A stretch of DNA of 64,000 nucleotides from Bog-473 sp963764305 (lineage in GTDB: Bacteria > Actinomycetota > Acidimicrobiia > Acidimicrobiales > RAAP-2): NCBI GenBank assembly GCA_963764305.1, contig CAVXSD010000001.1:372001-436000 (forward strand), in the 5' to 3' direction. Within the stretch, counting starts at the first letter, position 1, and every line of letters starts with the position of its first letter. The notes beneath the pieces were generated by a model. It did not search any database. It was not told the DNA's origin and saw only the letters and a list, made by a program, of their open reading frames with translations. A program made the translations under genes and the position numbers. Below, piece by piece: positions 42,940-52,694 of this stretch.

Positions 42940-44316
42940 CGAACGTTGGCACGGCGAGGGTGAGCGAAGAGTCTGCAGTCGCGATCGATGAAGGCGGCGT
43001 CGAGTTGTCGGACTCGCTTTCCGATGCGCTGGCGGCGATCTCACACGTCGCGTCTGCCACCGGGGGTGTCGCAGGTCGACTTCGATGCTGCGCTCGCCAT
43101 CGGTCGCGCAAAAGGACAGCTCACGCAGGCGGAACTGATCGAGGCGTTGCACACGGTCGAGCTGACTCCCGAAGTGCTCACGACACTCATTGATCGGGTC
43201 AACGCCGAAGGCGTCGCGCTCGTACCGGACGAAGAGGAAGACCTTGTCCTCGAGGTCGCGCCCCCGAAGGAACCGAGGGCTGTGCCAAAGTCCGACGGTG
43301 CCATCCGGGCGGATGCACGTCGCGAGGCCAATGGGAAGAGGACCGCCTCGAGCGGTGATTCTGGAGGCAGCTCCGAGGACCCGGTGCACACGTATCTCAA
43401 GGAGATCGGCCGGGTTCCTCTGCTCAACGCCGAGCTCGAGGTCGAGATTGCCAAGGCGATCGAAGAGGGCAACGCTGCGGCGGCGAGACTGGCCGCCAAC
43501 GAGCTCGCCCTGGCCGGAGAAGGCCCCGAGACGGACCTGCTCGACGCCGCCATGGTCACCCGCAACAAGCGTCTCAAGCGCAACGGCCTCAAGGCGAAGG
43601 ACGAGCTCATTGAGGCCAACCTCCGACTGGTCGTGTCGATCGCCAAGCGCTACCGCAACCGGGGGCTGGCGTTTCTCGACCTGATTCAGGAGGGGAACCT
43701 CGGGCTCATGCGGGCGGTCGACAAGTTCGACCACACGAAGGGTTTCAAGTTCTCGACCTACGCCACGTGGTGGATCCGCCAGGCCATCACCCGGGCGATC
43801 GCGGACCAGGCGCGCACCATCCGGATCCCGGTGCACATGGTCGAGACGATCAACAAGGTGGTGTGGGCACAGCGTCAGCTCTTGCAGGAGCTGGGTCGCG
43901 AGCCGACGATCGAGGAAGTGGCGCTCCGCGTCGAACTCCCGATCGAGCGCGTGCGCGAGATCCTGCGCATCAACCAGGACACGGTCTCACTCGAGCAGCC
44001 CGTGGGCGACGAGGACGACTTCAACCTGTCCGACCTGATCGAAGACAGGGGAGCGGTGGTCCCCGACGACGCAGCGACGCGGTCACTGTTGGACGCCGCG
44101 GTCCGTGAGGCGCTGGGTCATCTGTCCGAGCGCGAACAGGACGTGGTGCGCCTGCGCTTTGGCCTCGACGACGGCAAGATCCGCACGCTCGAAGAGGTCG
44201 GCAAGGAGTTCGGAGTGACCCGGGAGCGGGTGCGCCAGATCGAATCCAAGACGCTGGCCAAGCTCCGCCGGCCTGACGCCGCCCACCTCTTGAGGGACTA
44301 CCTCGAAGAGTCCTGA
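42936..44316 (+). CDS. rpoD: Primary sigma factor RpoD (SigA), frame break near N-terminus
   Basis: This is the housekeeping sigma factor. Region 1.1 (QVDFDAALAIGRAKGQLTQAELIEAL) starts the conserved part. Region 1.2 has DPVHTYLKEIGRVPLLNAELEVEIAKAIEEGN, region 2 has RNRGLAFLDLIQEGNLGLMRAVDKFDHTKGFKFSTYATWWIRQAI, and regions 3 and 4 have REPTIEEVALRVELP and REQDVVRLRFGLDDGKIRTLEEVGKEFGVTRERVRQIE. The GTG at 42936 (overlapping dnaG, with AGGGG upstream) opens MTNVGTARVSEESAV... in one frame; the rest runs in another from about 43065. One missing or extra base near 43065 explains this. The real length is about 459. Confidence 0.95.
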
Positions 44317-44397
44317 TCGTGCCCGGATTTGGGGCGCAGCCTCGATTATGACGGTGCGGCCCGCTGATATCGTTCGGGGTCTGTTTTTCTCGACCCT

Positions 44398-44540
<143 letters not shown>

Positions 44541-45150
44541 TGCGCCACGCGCGCTCGGGCGCAACCGCTCGCCCTTCGCAGCGGTGAAGAGGGGAGTGTC
44601 GCTCTCGGATCCGACGAAGCGGCGCAGATGGTCCTCGAGCGCTGGCAGGACCAACTCGGCAGGTAGACCTTGCGTCGGTTGCGGTTCTTGGTCGGCCCGA
44701 GGTCGAGCGAACCGTCGTGGCACTCGTGAAGTGTGCGCTCCACTCGGACCCGCCGGCCAAGAGGTCGACGTCACGCCGCTCGAGACCGAGCACCTCCCCC
44801 CGGCGCAGCGTCTCCAGGCCGCCACGATGACGGCGGCCCGGTACTGCTCGGGCATGGCCTGTGTGAGTGCCGCCACCTGGTTGACGTCGGGGATGCGTCG
44901 CTCGGTCACTCGGTCGGTGCCGCAGCCCTTGACCCGACAGTGGTTCTTGAGGATGAGGTCGTCGGGCTTGGGGCCTGCGCTTGGCGGCGTCGGTTTGACC
45001 TCGGGAGATATGTGGGATTCATTAAACAGCGTCGGCCAACTGGGACAGCTCCGGGTGCATCTGTCGTCCGAAACATCGAAGTCACGCTCAGCGAACTCGA
45101 GGTCGTCGGCGAGTCGCATTTCCAGATCCTGCCAACAGATGAGCGATCCT

Positions 45151-46128
45151 TTAGTGCCGGCTGCCCGGCGGTTGCCCGATCAGCCGGTGGCGGCAGGTGA
45201 TCCGGTGCGGCCGGGGATCTGACCGTTGGTCTCCGACGTTGGGAGCCGCCTGCTCCACCAGCGACATGACGATGGGGCCGAGTTCCTCGGGATCCCATCT
45301 TGCTCCCCTGTCGGTGCCGGGTCCGGCGTGCCAACCCTCGGCCACGCTGATCCGGCCGCCGGCGACGTTGAACACGCGGCCGGTGATATGGGACGACTCG
45401 CCGCTGGCGAGCCACGTCACCAACGGAGCGACATTGGACGGGTCGCGCGGGTCCCACTCGCCCGGTGAAGGTTCCTTCGCGCCTCGTGCCCCCGCGAGCT
45501 CCTCGGTCATCCGGGTCCGCGTACCGGGTGCGATCGCGTTGACCGTGATCCCATAACGGGCGAGCTCCTTGGATGCGATGATGGCGAACGCGGCGATCCC
45601 GGCCTTTGCTGCGCCGTAGTTGGTCTGGCCGACGTTGCCGTAGATGCCTGACGACGAGCTGGTGCAGATGATCCGCGCGTCGTTGCTCTCTCCTTCCTTT
45701 GAGCGGTCCCGCCAGTAGTTGGCCGCCCAATGGGTGGGGGCAAAGGTTCCGCGCAGATGAACGCGGACCACGTCGTCCCACTCGTCGATGGTCATGTTTA
45801 CGAGCATGCGGTCGCGCAGGATGCCGGCGTTGTTGATCAGGACGTCGAGCCCGCCGAAGGTCTGGATCGCAGATTCGATCATCCGCTTGGCGGCGTCGAA
45901 GTTTGACACATCGTCATAGTTGGCGATTGCCTCGCCGCCCAACGCCTTGATGGCTTCGACCACTTCGGCCGCAGGCCCCTCGGAGCTCCCGGAGCCGTCG
46001 ACCGAGCCGCCCATGTCGTTGACCACCACTCTGGCTCCCTGGCGGGCCAGCTCGAGTGCGTGCTCGCGCCCCAGGCCCCGGCCGGCGCCCGTGACGATGG
46101 CAACCCGGCCTTCGCAGAGTCTTGCCAC
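45151..46128 (-). CDS. Short-chain dehydrogenase (hydroxyacyl-CoA dehydrogenase-like)
   Basis: This 325-residue classical SDR has cofactor site GRVAIVTGAGRGLGREHALELARQGARVVVNDMGG, NAG motif VLINNAGILRDRMLVNMTIDEWDDV, catalytic Ser region IICTSSSSGIYGNVGQTNY with Tyr-Ala-Ala-Lys (YGAAKAGI), and the C-terminal extension beyond 260 residues (WDPEELGPIVMSLVEQA). This is the pattern of the dehydrogenase half of peroxisomal-type multifunctional enzyme 2, which oxidises 3-hydroxyacyl-CoA. The start is GTG 46128 with AGAGG 9 nt upstream. It is last in the island-1 operon, next to an acyl-CoA dehydrogenase. Confidence 0.88.
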   Translation of the reverse strand: MARLCEGRVAIVTGAGRGLGREHALELARQGARVVVNDMGGSVDGSGSSEGPAAEVVEAIKALGGEAIANYDDVSNFDAAKRMIESAIQTFGGLDVLINNAGILRDRMLVNMTIDEWDDVVRVHLRGTFAPTHWAANYWRDRSKEGESNDARIICTSSSSGIYGNVGQTNYGAAKAGIAAFAIIASKELARYGITVNAIAPGTRTRMTEELAGARGAKEPSPGEWDPRDPSNVAPLVTWLASGESSHITGRVFNVAGGRISVAEGWHAGPGTDRGARWDPEELGPIVMSLVEQAAPNVGDQRSDPRPHRITCRHRLIGQPPGSRH

Positions 46129-46158
46129 GGCTACTACCTCTACTTTCTGTGCGCTTGC

Positions 46159-47393
46159 TTACTTTCTCTCTGCGCTCGGTTCCTTGGGCAGGCCGAGCGC
46201 CCGTTCTCCGATGATGTTGCGCTGGATCTCGCTGGTGCCCGAGTAGATGGTGCCCGAGCGGCTGGAGAAGAACACGTCCTGCCAGTCGTCGGTCTCGTAT
46301 CCGGGTCCGTCGGGGCGCACCATGGCGCCGGCGCCGGCGCCGGCGATGGCGATGGCGATCTCGCCGAACCTCTGGTGGAATTCGCTCCAGTACAGCTTGT
46401 TGATCGAGGCCTCGGCCCCGGGCTCCTTCCCTTGGCGAGCCCGGCCAGCAGCCGCAGGCCGGCGAAGCGCATCACCTGCACCTTCGCGTAGGACCAGGCC
46501 AGCTGTTGGCGAACGATGGGGTCCGCGGCCTTGCCGTTCTTGCGCGCCACGTCGATCAGGTCCCACACCTCCTGCTCGAAGCCGAGGTGCGCCGTCGTGG
46601 CGTTCCCGCCCCGCTCGAAACCGAGGGTGGTCATCGCGGGAGCCCAGCCGTTGTCGAGCCCGCCGATAATGTTGAACAGCGGCGCCCGCGCATCCTCCAG
46701 GAAGTCCTCGCAGAACCCGGACGCGCCCGACATCTGCCTCAGGGGTTGGACGCGCACCCCGTTCTCGGGGGAAAAGGGCACCAATACATAGGAAAGGCCG
46801 CGATGCTTCGGCGCGTCCGGGTCGGTGCGGCAGAGGACGAAGATCATGTTCGCCCTCTGGGCTCCCGACGTCCACACCTTCTGCCCGGTGATGACGATCT
46901 CGTCACCGTCGACCACACCACGCGTCTCGACCGCGCCGAGGTCGGAGCCGTGGTCGGGTTCGGAGTAACCCTGGCAATAGACGTCCTCGCCCCCGACGAT
47001 CTTCGGCAAGAAGTGCGTACGCTGCTGCGGCGTCCCGTGGACGATGATCGCCGGTCCGACCAGCGACTCGCCCATACCGCGTCTCACCGCCGGCACGCCG
47101 GACCGGCGCAGCTCCTCAAACCAGACTGCCACGCGCACGCCGTCCCAGCCCCGGCCACCCACCCCCACCGGCCACTGCGGGCAGATGAGCTTGGCGTCCT
47201 GCAGACGCGCTTCCCATTCCTGGTGAAGCGGGTCCTCACGGAGCTTGAGCATCTCCGCGCCTCGCCGGCCACCGGCCACCTGCTGGCCACCCCAGTTGGT
47301 CAGGTCCTTGAGGCCTTTGGGCGCACTGGACTCGATCCACGCTCTCATCTCCAGGCGGAACTCGGTGATCTTCGGTCCTAGGTCGACGTCCAT
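46159..47393 (-). CDS. Acyl-CoA dehydrogenase, one frame break
   Basis: This FAD enzyme makes the alpha,beta-double bond of acyl-CoA. About 411 residues are coded: WPVGVGGRGWDGVRVAVWFEELRRSG, QRTHFLPKIVGGEDVYCQGYSEPDHGSDLGAVETRGV (the FAD/substrate face), GQKVWTSGAQRANMIFVLCRT, and, after a frame break near 46435 (Lys-Gly/Lys-Glu), EIAIAIAGAGAGAMVRPDG and RSGTIYSGTSEIQRNIIGERALGLP. The last is the typical C-terminus. The 5' part reads on to 46140 in the wrong frame. ATG 47393 has GAGGG upstream and overlaps the end of the DUF35 gene by 16 bp. Confidence 0.9.
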
Positions 47394-47662
47394 GGTCTTC
47401 TACCCTCCCTGTTGTTCCAGAGCCCGTCACAGGTGGGAGCGGGCCGGTGATTGATCAGGTAGGTGTGCAACTTGGCCCGGCCCGACACCACTTCCCACCT
47501 CACATCGGCTGAAGAGCAACGCAGGCAGTTGGCACGCGGGTAGAAGAAGTACTGCGCGCACGCGTTGCAGCGCTGTATCCGAAGCTGGCCCTGGTTGGCA
47601 CCCTCCAAGTAGGGAGCAGTCTCGGACGTCAGCTTGGGAGCCGGCTTGGGCGCTGGCTTCAC
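47378..47662 (-). CDS. DUF35 (OB-fold/rubredoxin-like) protein, truncated
   Basis: The 94-residue product begins with GTG overlapping the SDR stop (GTGA). It has the N-terminal helix (SETAPYLEGANQGQLRIQRCNACAQYFFYPRANCLRCSSADVRWEVVSGRAKLHTYLINHRPAP), with the rubredoxin-like C-x2-C...C-x2-C zinc site and the start of the OB fold. A normal DUF35 protein goes on for some 60 more residues; here the frame turns to CDGLWNNREGRRPW and stops inside the acyl-CoA dehydrogenase start. DUF35 proteins form complexes with thiolases or hydratases in steroid and fatty-acyl degradation. It is probably a deletion product. Confidence 0.7.
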   Translation of the reverse strand: MKPAPKPAPKLTSETAPYLEGANQGQLRIQRCNACAQYFFYPRANCLRCSSADVRWEVVSGRAKLHTYLINHRPAPTCDGLWNNREGRRPWTST

Positions 47663-48462
47663 GGGGTCCCAGCCGCCAGCTCCGCCAGGAGGTCCTGGCT
47701 GTAGGCGACCCGGCCGGTAAGGCTCCGAGGCGGGCGACTGCACAGCGCAAGGGCTGCCTCCGCCATCACCTCGGGTTGCTCGACGACCTGGTTCGGGTCA
47801 TCGGGGCGGACCAGATGGTGAAAGACCGTGCCCGGCGTGGGCACCACCCAGCTCGGAGAGAGCGAGTTGACTGCGACGTTCGCTTCCCACACCTCCGCCG
47901 CCAACCCCGTCGTGAACCGCTCCAGGGCCGCCTTGACCATCCCGTACACCGTGCCGCCTCCACGCCACATCGTGCCCGGCGGGAGCGAGGGGTGGCGCGA
48001 CGCGCCCGAAGAGATGTTGAGTATCCATCCCTCGCCGGCCGCGGCCATGCCGGGAAGGACCCTCTGCGCGAGGTCCATCGGCGCGTAGACCTGGACCTCG
48101 AACATCAGCTGCTGGCGCTTCGGTGCGAAGTCGGCGATCGGGGTGAAGAAGGTGACGGCCGCGTTGTTGACCAGGATGTCGATGGGTCCGATGACGACTT
48201 CGGTCTCTTCGATCAACCGCTCCCGCTCCTCCGGCCTCGACAGGTCCGCCGCGATGGCGACCGTGTGCCCACCGTCCTTGGTGATCCTCTCGACGGTCTC
48301 TTCGAGGCTCCCCTCGAACTGACTGGTTCCCCGCTCGACCGTCCTGGCGGTCACCGCCACCGTGGCACCTTCGGCGGCGAAGCGCTCTGCGATGGCCATT
48401 CCTATCCCGCGGCTGGCGCCGGTGACTAGAGCTGTGCGGCTGGCGAGGAGGCTGCTCGTCAT
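47659..48462 (-). CDS. Short-chain dehydrogenase/reductase (SDR)
   Basis: This 267-residue SDR has RTALVTGASRGIGMAIAERFAAEGATVAVTART, DILVNNAAVTFFTPIADFAPK, the catalytic region WILNISSGASRHPSLPPG, then Tyr-x3-Lys as VYGMVKAALERFTTGLAAEV. The Asn-Asn-Ala-Ala version of the NAG motif is a common variant. The start ATG 48462 has GGAG 8 nt upstream; the frame is open further but without homology. It is 35 bp after the CoA ligase and coupled to the DUF35 gene. The substrate is unknown, most likely an acyl- or hydroxyacyl-type compound. Confidence 0.88.
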   Translation of the reverse strand: MTSSLLASRTALVTGASRGIGMAIAERFAAEGATVAVTARTVERGTSQFEGSLEETVERITKDGGHTVAIAADLSRPEERERLIEETEVVIGPIDILVNNAAVTFFTPIADFAPKRQQLMFEVQVYAPMDLAQRVLPGMAAAGEGWILNISSGASRHPSLPPGTMWRGGGTVYGMVKAALERFTTGLAAEVWEANVAVNSLSPSWVVPTPGTVFHHLVRPDDPNQVVEQPEVMAEAALALCSRPPRSLTGRVAYSQDLLAELAAGTP

Positions 48463-48497
48463 AGGTCGTTCTCCTTGTGCTGCTCCTTGTCCTAGTC

Positions 48498-50636
48498 CTA
48501 GTCCCAGACAACCAGTGCGTCGAGAACTTCTATTTGGCTGCCATCCACGCGCAGTGGGTTGATCTCGATGGTGTCGAGAGGGAGCGCTTCGGCTAGCTTG
48601 GCGACGCGCACGATCACATCGGCGAGGTGGCGTACGTCTGCGGGCCTTGTGCCGCGCGCCTCCTTCAGCAGCGGGGCGGCCTTGAGCTCGTCCAGCATAT
48701 CCGTGACGTCGTCCTGGTCCACCGGCAGAAGCCGCAGCGACACGTCTCCCAGAACCTCGACCCATACACCGCCAAGCCCGAGGGAGAGGACCTTGCCCCA
48801 CCCGGGGTCCCGGATGACGCCGACCAGCAGCTCAATGCCTCCGTTGCGCATGGGGCCGATCAACACCCCCTCCGCGCTCGTGGTCGTTCGCATCAGTTCT
48901 TTGAAAATGGCCGCTGCGTCGTGTGGGTCGACGTCCAGCCTCACACCGCCGACGTCGGACTTGTGCAGGAGGCCTGCGGCGGCGATCTTCATGGCGAGAG
49001 GGCAGGCATAAGTGGTGGCGATCTCGGCCGCTTTGGTTGCGTCGGTGGCGAGTTGCGCCGGCGCAACCGGTATGCCATGTGCCTCGAGCAGGGCGCGCAC
49101 CTGGTGCTCGGCCCAAATTCCTGCTGCGTCCGGCGGTGCTTTGCCAGAGGGTTGCGGGGGCACGGGACCCACCATCTGCTTCGGACGTTTGTCGAGGCAG
49201 CGGTCCCGATGGTCGTGGTATCGCGCCCCGTGCCCGATCGCCCGCACTCCCAGCTCGATGCCGTTCAGCAGGTAGAGGCCGCGCTCCTCGAAGAGCTGCT
49301 GCGCGTACGCCGGCAGGTCCGATACGACCGAGGTCTGCAACAGCACGGGGACGGTGATCTGCTTGATCGCCTCGCTTAGGGCATCGAGGCGGTCGACGAT
49401 GGGTTTCAGGTCCCTGGGCTCGGTCCGGGGAAGGCTAGTCGAGTACAGGATCATGTCGTAGAGACCGGCCACGCGATGTGCGACGATCTCGAGCGCCTGC
49501 AGGGACAGCCGTGGGTCGACCACCACGTAGCCGGTGACGTCGAGCGGGTTTCGCGGGTTCGAGAACGGAGGCAGGAAGTCGGCCAGCTCGTCGAGGGTCT
49601 CTTGAGGGAACTCGGGAAGCTCGAGACCTTCGCCGGCCGCCTTGTCGGCGAGCAGGTCGCAGGCTCCGCCTGACGGTGTGACCGCGGCTATGCGCCGTCC
49701 CTTGACATCGGAGTGGTACCCGAGATAGCCGGCGGTGGACAGCATCTCCTCAAGCGAGTCGACCCGGACGACTCCGAGCTGGCGGAAGGCCGCGTCGATG
49801 ATCCGGTCGTCGCCTGCGAGTGCGCCGGTGTGAGCGAGCGCGGTGTGAGCTCCCTGCTCCGAGCGCCCGACCTTCAGGGCGACGATCGGCTTGCCCATTT
49901 GCAGAGCGATCTCCGCAACCTCGCGGAAGGCCTCAGGATCGCGGACGGACTCCAGGAACGCGGCAATGACGCTTGTGTGGTCGTCGTGGACGAGGTAGCG
50001 CATGATGTCGGTCGCGGAGATGAACGCCTCGTTGCCCGTCGAGACCATCAGGCTGAGGCCCACGCCTCTCGCCTGCGCCCCCGAGAGCACCGCGGAGGCG
50101 AGACCGCCCGACTGCAGGACGATGCCGGCCGGGCCCTTTACCAAAGGTGGCGCGATCGGAAGCCCGTACGGAGCGATGCCGCCGGCGACGTTGATGAACC
50201 CATTGCCGTTCGGCCCGAGCACGGTGAGCCCTCGCTCGGTCGCGAGCGCTTCGAGGCGGGCTGCGAGCGCCTCGCCATCGGGTCCCGCCTCGGCGAAGCC
50301 GGCGGTCAGGATGACGAGGTTCTTGATGCCGGCGTCGGCGATCTCCTCGACCACGCCGAGCACTGCGCCGGTTGGCACCATCACGTAGGCCAGGTCGGCG
50401 AGCTCGGCGATGTCGTACACCGAGCGGTGCGCCGGCTGGCCGTGGACGGTTCCGCTCCTCGGGTGAACGACGTGGACGGCGACTTCAGGCGAGTAGCGGC
50501 GCAGGTTGGAATAGGTGAACACCGACCACTGGGAGTTGTCCGTCGCTCCTACGAGCGCAACGGACCTGGGTGTGAAGAGCGACCTGAGCCGTTCAAGAAC
50601 GACGGTGCTCGCCTCTTCCTCCAACTTGACTCCCAC
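48498..50636 (-). CDS. Acetate--CoA ligase (ADP-forming)-type acyl-CoA synthetase, fused alpha-beta
   Basis: This 712-residue protein has the NDP-forming acyl-CoA synthetase layout. A CoA-binding domain (LRSLFTPRSVALVGATDNSQWSVF...) is followed by two succinyl-CoA-ligase-like flavodoxin domains (VLGPNGNGFINVAGGIAPYG; GPAGIVLQSGGLASAVLSGA; TGNEAFISATDIMRYL; HTGALAGDDRIIDAAFRQLG) and a C-terminal ATP-grasp domain (AAEIATTYACPLAMKIAAAGLLHKSDVGGVRLDV; EVLGDVSLRLLPVD). The start is placed at GTG 50636 behind AGGGGG, because upstream in-frame codons lie in the repeated island-end DNA. The enzyme activates an acid to its CoA ester at the cost of ATP, heading the cassette. Confidence 0.87.
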   Translation of the reverse strand: MGVKLEEEASTVVLERLRSLFTPRSVALVGATDNSQWSVFTYSNLRRYSPEVAVHVVHPRSGTVHGQPAHRSVYDIAELADLAYVMVPTGAVLGVVEEIADAGIKNLVILTAGFAEAGPDGEALAARLEALATERGLTVLGPNGNGFINVAGGIAPYGLPIAPPLVKGPAGIVLQSGGLASAVLSGAQARGVGLSLMVSTGNEAFISATDIMRYLVHDDHTSVIAAFLESVRDPEAFREVAEIALQMGKPIVALKVGRSEQGAHTALAHTGALAGDDRIIDAAFRQLGVVRVDSLEEMLSTAGYLGYHSDVKGRRIAAVTPSGGACDLLADKAAGEGLELPEFPQETLDELADFLPPFSNPRNPLDVTGYVVVDPRLSLQALEIVAHRVAGLYDMILYSTSLPRTEPRDLKPIVDRLDALSEAIKQITVPVLLQTSVVSDLPAYAQQLFEERGLYLLNGIELGVRAIGHGARYHDHRDRCLDKRPKQMVGPVPPQPSGKAPPDAAGIWAEHQVRALLEAHGIPVAPAQLATDATKAAEIATTYACPLAMKIAAAGLLHKSDVGGVRLDVDPHDAAAIFKELMRTTTSAEGVLIGPMRNGGIELLVGVIRDPGWGKVLSLGLGGVWVEVLGDVSLRLLPVDQDDVTDMLDELKAAPLLKEARGTRPADVRHLADVIVRVAKLAEALPLDTIEINPLRVDGSQIEVLDALVVWD

Positions 50637-50672
50637 ACCGACCCCCCTGTTGACTGGACTGGCTTGAGAGAT

Positions 50673-50922
50673 CTCAAGCTTCGCGCGCGATCCGCGGCGA
50701 AGCATCGGCAATTCGGGGCCACGACCGGTTATGGGCGGTATGACCACATGCCGATCTAGCTGGGATTATTCAAGAGGGTGCTGGTACTCGGACTCCTCCG
50801 GGGGGCCCGCTAGGTTGAGAGTTCGAGTCTCTCCCCCCGGAGCTTCCGTCGTCGTTTGCGCTGGTCAGCGGCGGTAGGTCCAGCACCTCACCCCCAACTC
50901 CACCCTCGTCGCGCGTGCCACG
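50673..50922 (+). repeat. tRNA-Asn att repeat, copy 2, with flanking island ends
   Basis: The middle, 50807-50843, repeats the tRNA-Asn 3' half with one extra C. To its right (to about 50922) lies the integrase tail (minus-strand EVLDLPPLTSAND). To its left, 50673-50785, is a block repeated at 54508-54618: it starts TTCGCGCGC...CGCGGCGAA and ends AGCTGGGATTATTC...GTGCTGGT. So the left block is one island's far end and the right block is the next island's near end. Confidence 0.88.
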
Positions 50923-51054
50923 CTTCTCTTTCTTTGCCGTCACCTTGAGCCAGAAATGTTGCGGCGTGACCCCTCGGACGCCGGTGCCGGCCATTCGTTC
51001 TTCTTCTACAAGGCGAGTGTGTGCGAATGTCCCGATCCGCAACCGCCGACCGCT

Positions 51055-51891
51055 TCAGGCGTCGGACGTTGCGTCTTCGTCGGTAAGTGTCTCCAAGGTG
51101 CGTTGTGCAAGGCCGACGATGCCAGCCGGTTCGGAGGCCTGGCTTTCTCGAGCGATATCGATCACGATCCGAAAATCCTTTTGGAGATTCGCCACAGCGT
51201 GACGCATCCCTGAGGTATCGAATCCGGACCCAGCGAGGATGGCGGAAGCTCGGCTGCCTCCACTGCCGTGGGCCAAGACCTCCGCCATTGCGGTTCGGTC
51301 GATGCCCAACTCGTCAGCAAGAGTGAATGTCTCGAGGCTGACGGTAACCTGCGCAGTAAAGACCAGGTTATTCACCAACTTCGCCAACTGGCCGGCGCCC
51401 AGCGGGCCGAGATGGATCACGGGATTGGCAAACGTGTCGAAGACCGGGCGACAACGGTCGAGGTGGTCCTGATCGCCGCCGACCATGACGAGCAATGTGC
51501 GCCGCGCTGCGGCACCGCCCCCACCACTCACCGGGGCGTCGATGACGCCGATGCCGCGGCGTGCTGCATGCTCGGCGACACGCGAGCAGGTTTCGGGATG
51601 GATCGTCGAATGGATCGCGACGACGCCGCCTGCGGACATTCCCTCGAGGACGCCGTCGCCGCGTAGCAGGACGTCCTCGACGTCGGCATCACCGACCACG
51701 CAGATCCCCACGATGTCGCTGACCCTCCCGAGCTCGGCTGGCGTCCTCGCGGTCGTGGCGGGGGTGTCTGCATACGGTTCGAGGGACTCAGGACGACGAG
51801 CCCACAGGGTCAGCTCGAAACCGCTGTCGACGATGCACCGAGCTATCGGCCCCCCTTGGCTTCCCAACCCAATGAAACCGACCCTGGTCAA
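51055..51891 (-). CDS. Beta-hydroxyacid dehydrogenase (3-hydroxyisobutyrate dehydrogenase family)
   Basis: This 278-residue NAD(P)-dependent enzyme has RVGFIGLGSQGGPIARCIVDSG (Rossmann), HSTIHPETCSRVAEHAARRGIGVIDAPVSGGGGAAARRTLLVMVGG, the substrate/catalytic segment HLGPLGAGQLAKLVNNLVFTAQVTVSLE with the active-site Lys (residue about 170), and FDTSGMRHAVANLQKDF. The family oxidises 3-hydroxy acids or reduces semialdehydes. It overlaps the SDR stop by 4 bp, forming an operon with it; TetR lies just upstream and on the same strand. Confidence 0.9.
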   Translation of the reverse strand: MTRVGFIGLGSQGGPIARCIVDSGFELTLWARRPESLEPYADTPATTARTPAELGRVSDIVGICVVGDADVEDVLLRGDGVLEGMSAGGVVAIHSTIHPETCSRVAEHAARRGIGVIDAPVSGGGGAAARRTLLVMVGGDQDHLDRCRPVFDTFANPVIHLGPLGAGQLAKLVNNLVFTAQVTVSLETFTLADELGIDRTAMAEVLAHGSGGSRASAILAGSGFDTSGMRHAVANLQKDFRIVIDIARESQASEPAGIVGLAQRTLETLTDEDATSDA

Positions 51892-52673
51892 CGGTCGCCG
51901 TTCATGAGCCGCGAGAGGTAGGCGTCCACGTCAGCACCGAGGTCACGCAGCTCATCCGCCGCCTCGGGCGCCGTGAGGATCAAGAACCGTCCCTGGGTGA
52001 CGCCGTCGGCGACTAGCTCGGCAGCAGTTTCGGCTTCCACTATGGGGAAGCTTGGCCCGCGCTGCGACGCTGCATCGCCGTAGTAAGTGATTTGCTCCAC
52101 GATATTGGTCCTCATCCCAGCAGGGCAGAAGCAGGAGACACCGATTCCGAGGGGTTGCAGATACAAGGCAAGCGATTCGCTGAGACCGACGACCGCATGC
52201 TTCGTCGCCGTGTAGGGCAGGCGATCGAACCCGTAGGGCAGGAGACCTGCAGTCGATGCGGTGTTCACGACGTGCCCCGATCTCTGTGACAGAAACAGCG
52301 GCAGGAAGACGAGGTTGCTGCGGACCATGCTCATGAGGTTGATGTCGATGCTGCGTTGCCACGCCTCGAGTGGAATAGCCTCCACCGGACCGACGGCGAG
52401 GACGCCAACGTTGTTCATGATGAGGTCGACGCGACCGAAGCGGTCGAGCGCCAGGTCTCTCGATGCCTCGAGGTCTTCGAGACTGGTGACATCACATCGC
52501 AATGCGACGCCTTGCTCGCCAAGTTCAGCCGCGACCTTGGCCGCACGCTCGGCATCGATGTCAGTCACCACCACGTGCGCGCCGCGGCGGGCGAAGGATC
52601 GGGCGGTGGCACGACCGACGCCGCTGCCACCGCCGGTGATCACGGCTACCGCCTTGCTCAAATCGATGCTCAT
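51888..52673 (-). CDS. Short-chain dehydrogenase/reductase (SDR)
   Basis: This 261-residue SDR has KAVAVITGGGSGVGRATARSFARRGAHVVVTDIDAERA, RVDLIMNNVGVLAVGPVEAIPLEAW, the Ser region GHVVNTASTAGLLPYGFDRLPYTATKHAVVGLSESLALYLQP (Tyr-x3-Lys at PYTATK) and CFCPAGMRTNIVEQ. It follows the cis-diol or hydroxy-ester type dehydrogenases in general form. It lies 22 bp after the TetR gene and is coupled to the dehydrogenase downstream. The substrate is unknown. Confidence 0.9.
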   Translation of the reverse strand: MSIDLSKAVAVITGGGSGVGRATARSFARRGAHVVVTDIDAERAAKVAAELGEQGVALRCDVTSLEDLEASRDLALDRFGRVDLIMNNVGVLAVGPVEAIPLEAWQRSIDINLMSMVRSNLVFLPLFLSQRSGHVVNTASTAGLLPYGFDRLPYTATKHAVVGLSESLALYLQPLGIGVSCFCPAGMRTNIVEQITYYGDAASQRGPSFPIVEAETAAELVADGVTQGRFLILTAPEAADELRDLGADVDAYLSRLMNGDR

Positions 52674-52694
52674 AGCGATCTGGTTCCAGTCGTT

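Noticed and set aside
50637..50747. N-terminal extension of the CoA ligase up to ATG 50747
   Set aside because: These codons fall largely in the island-end block that is also present, without such a gene, at 54508; the extension has no resemblance to the family.
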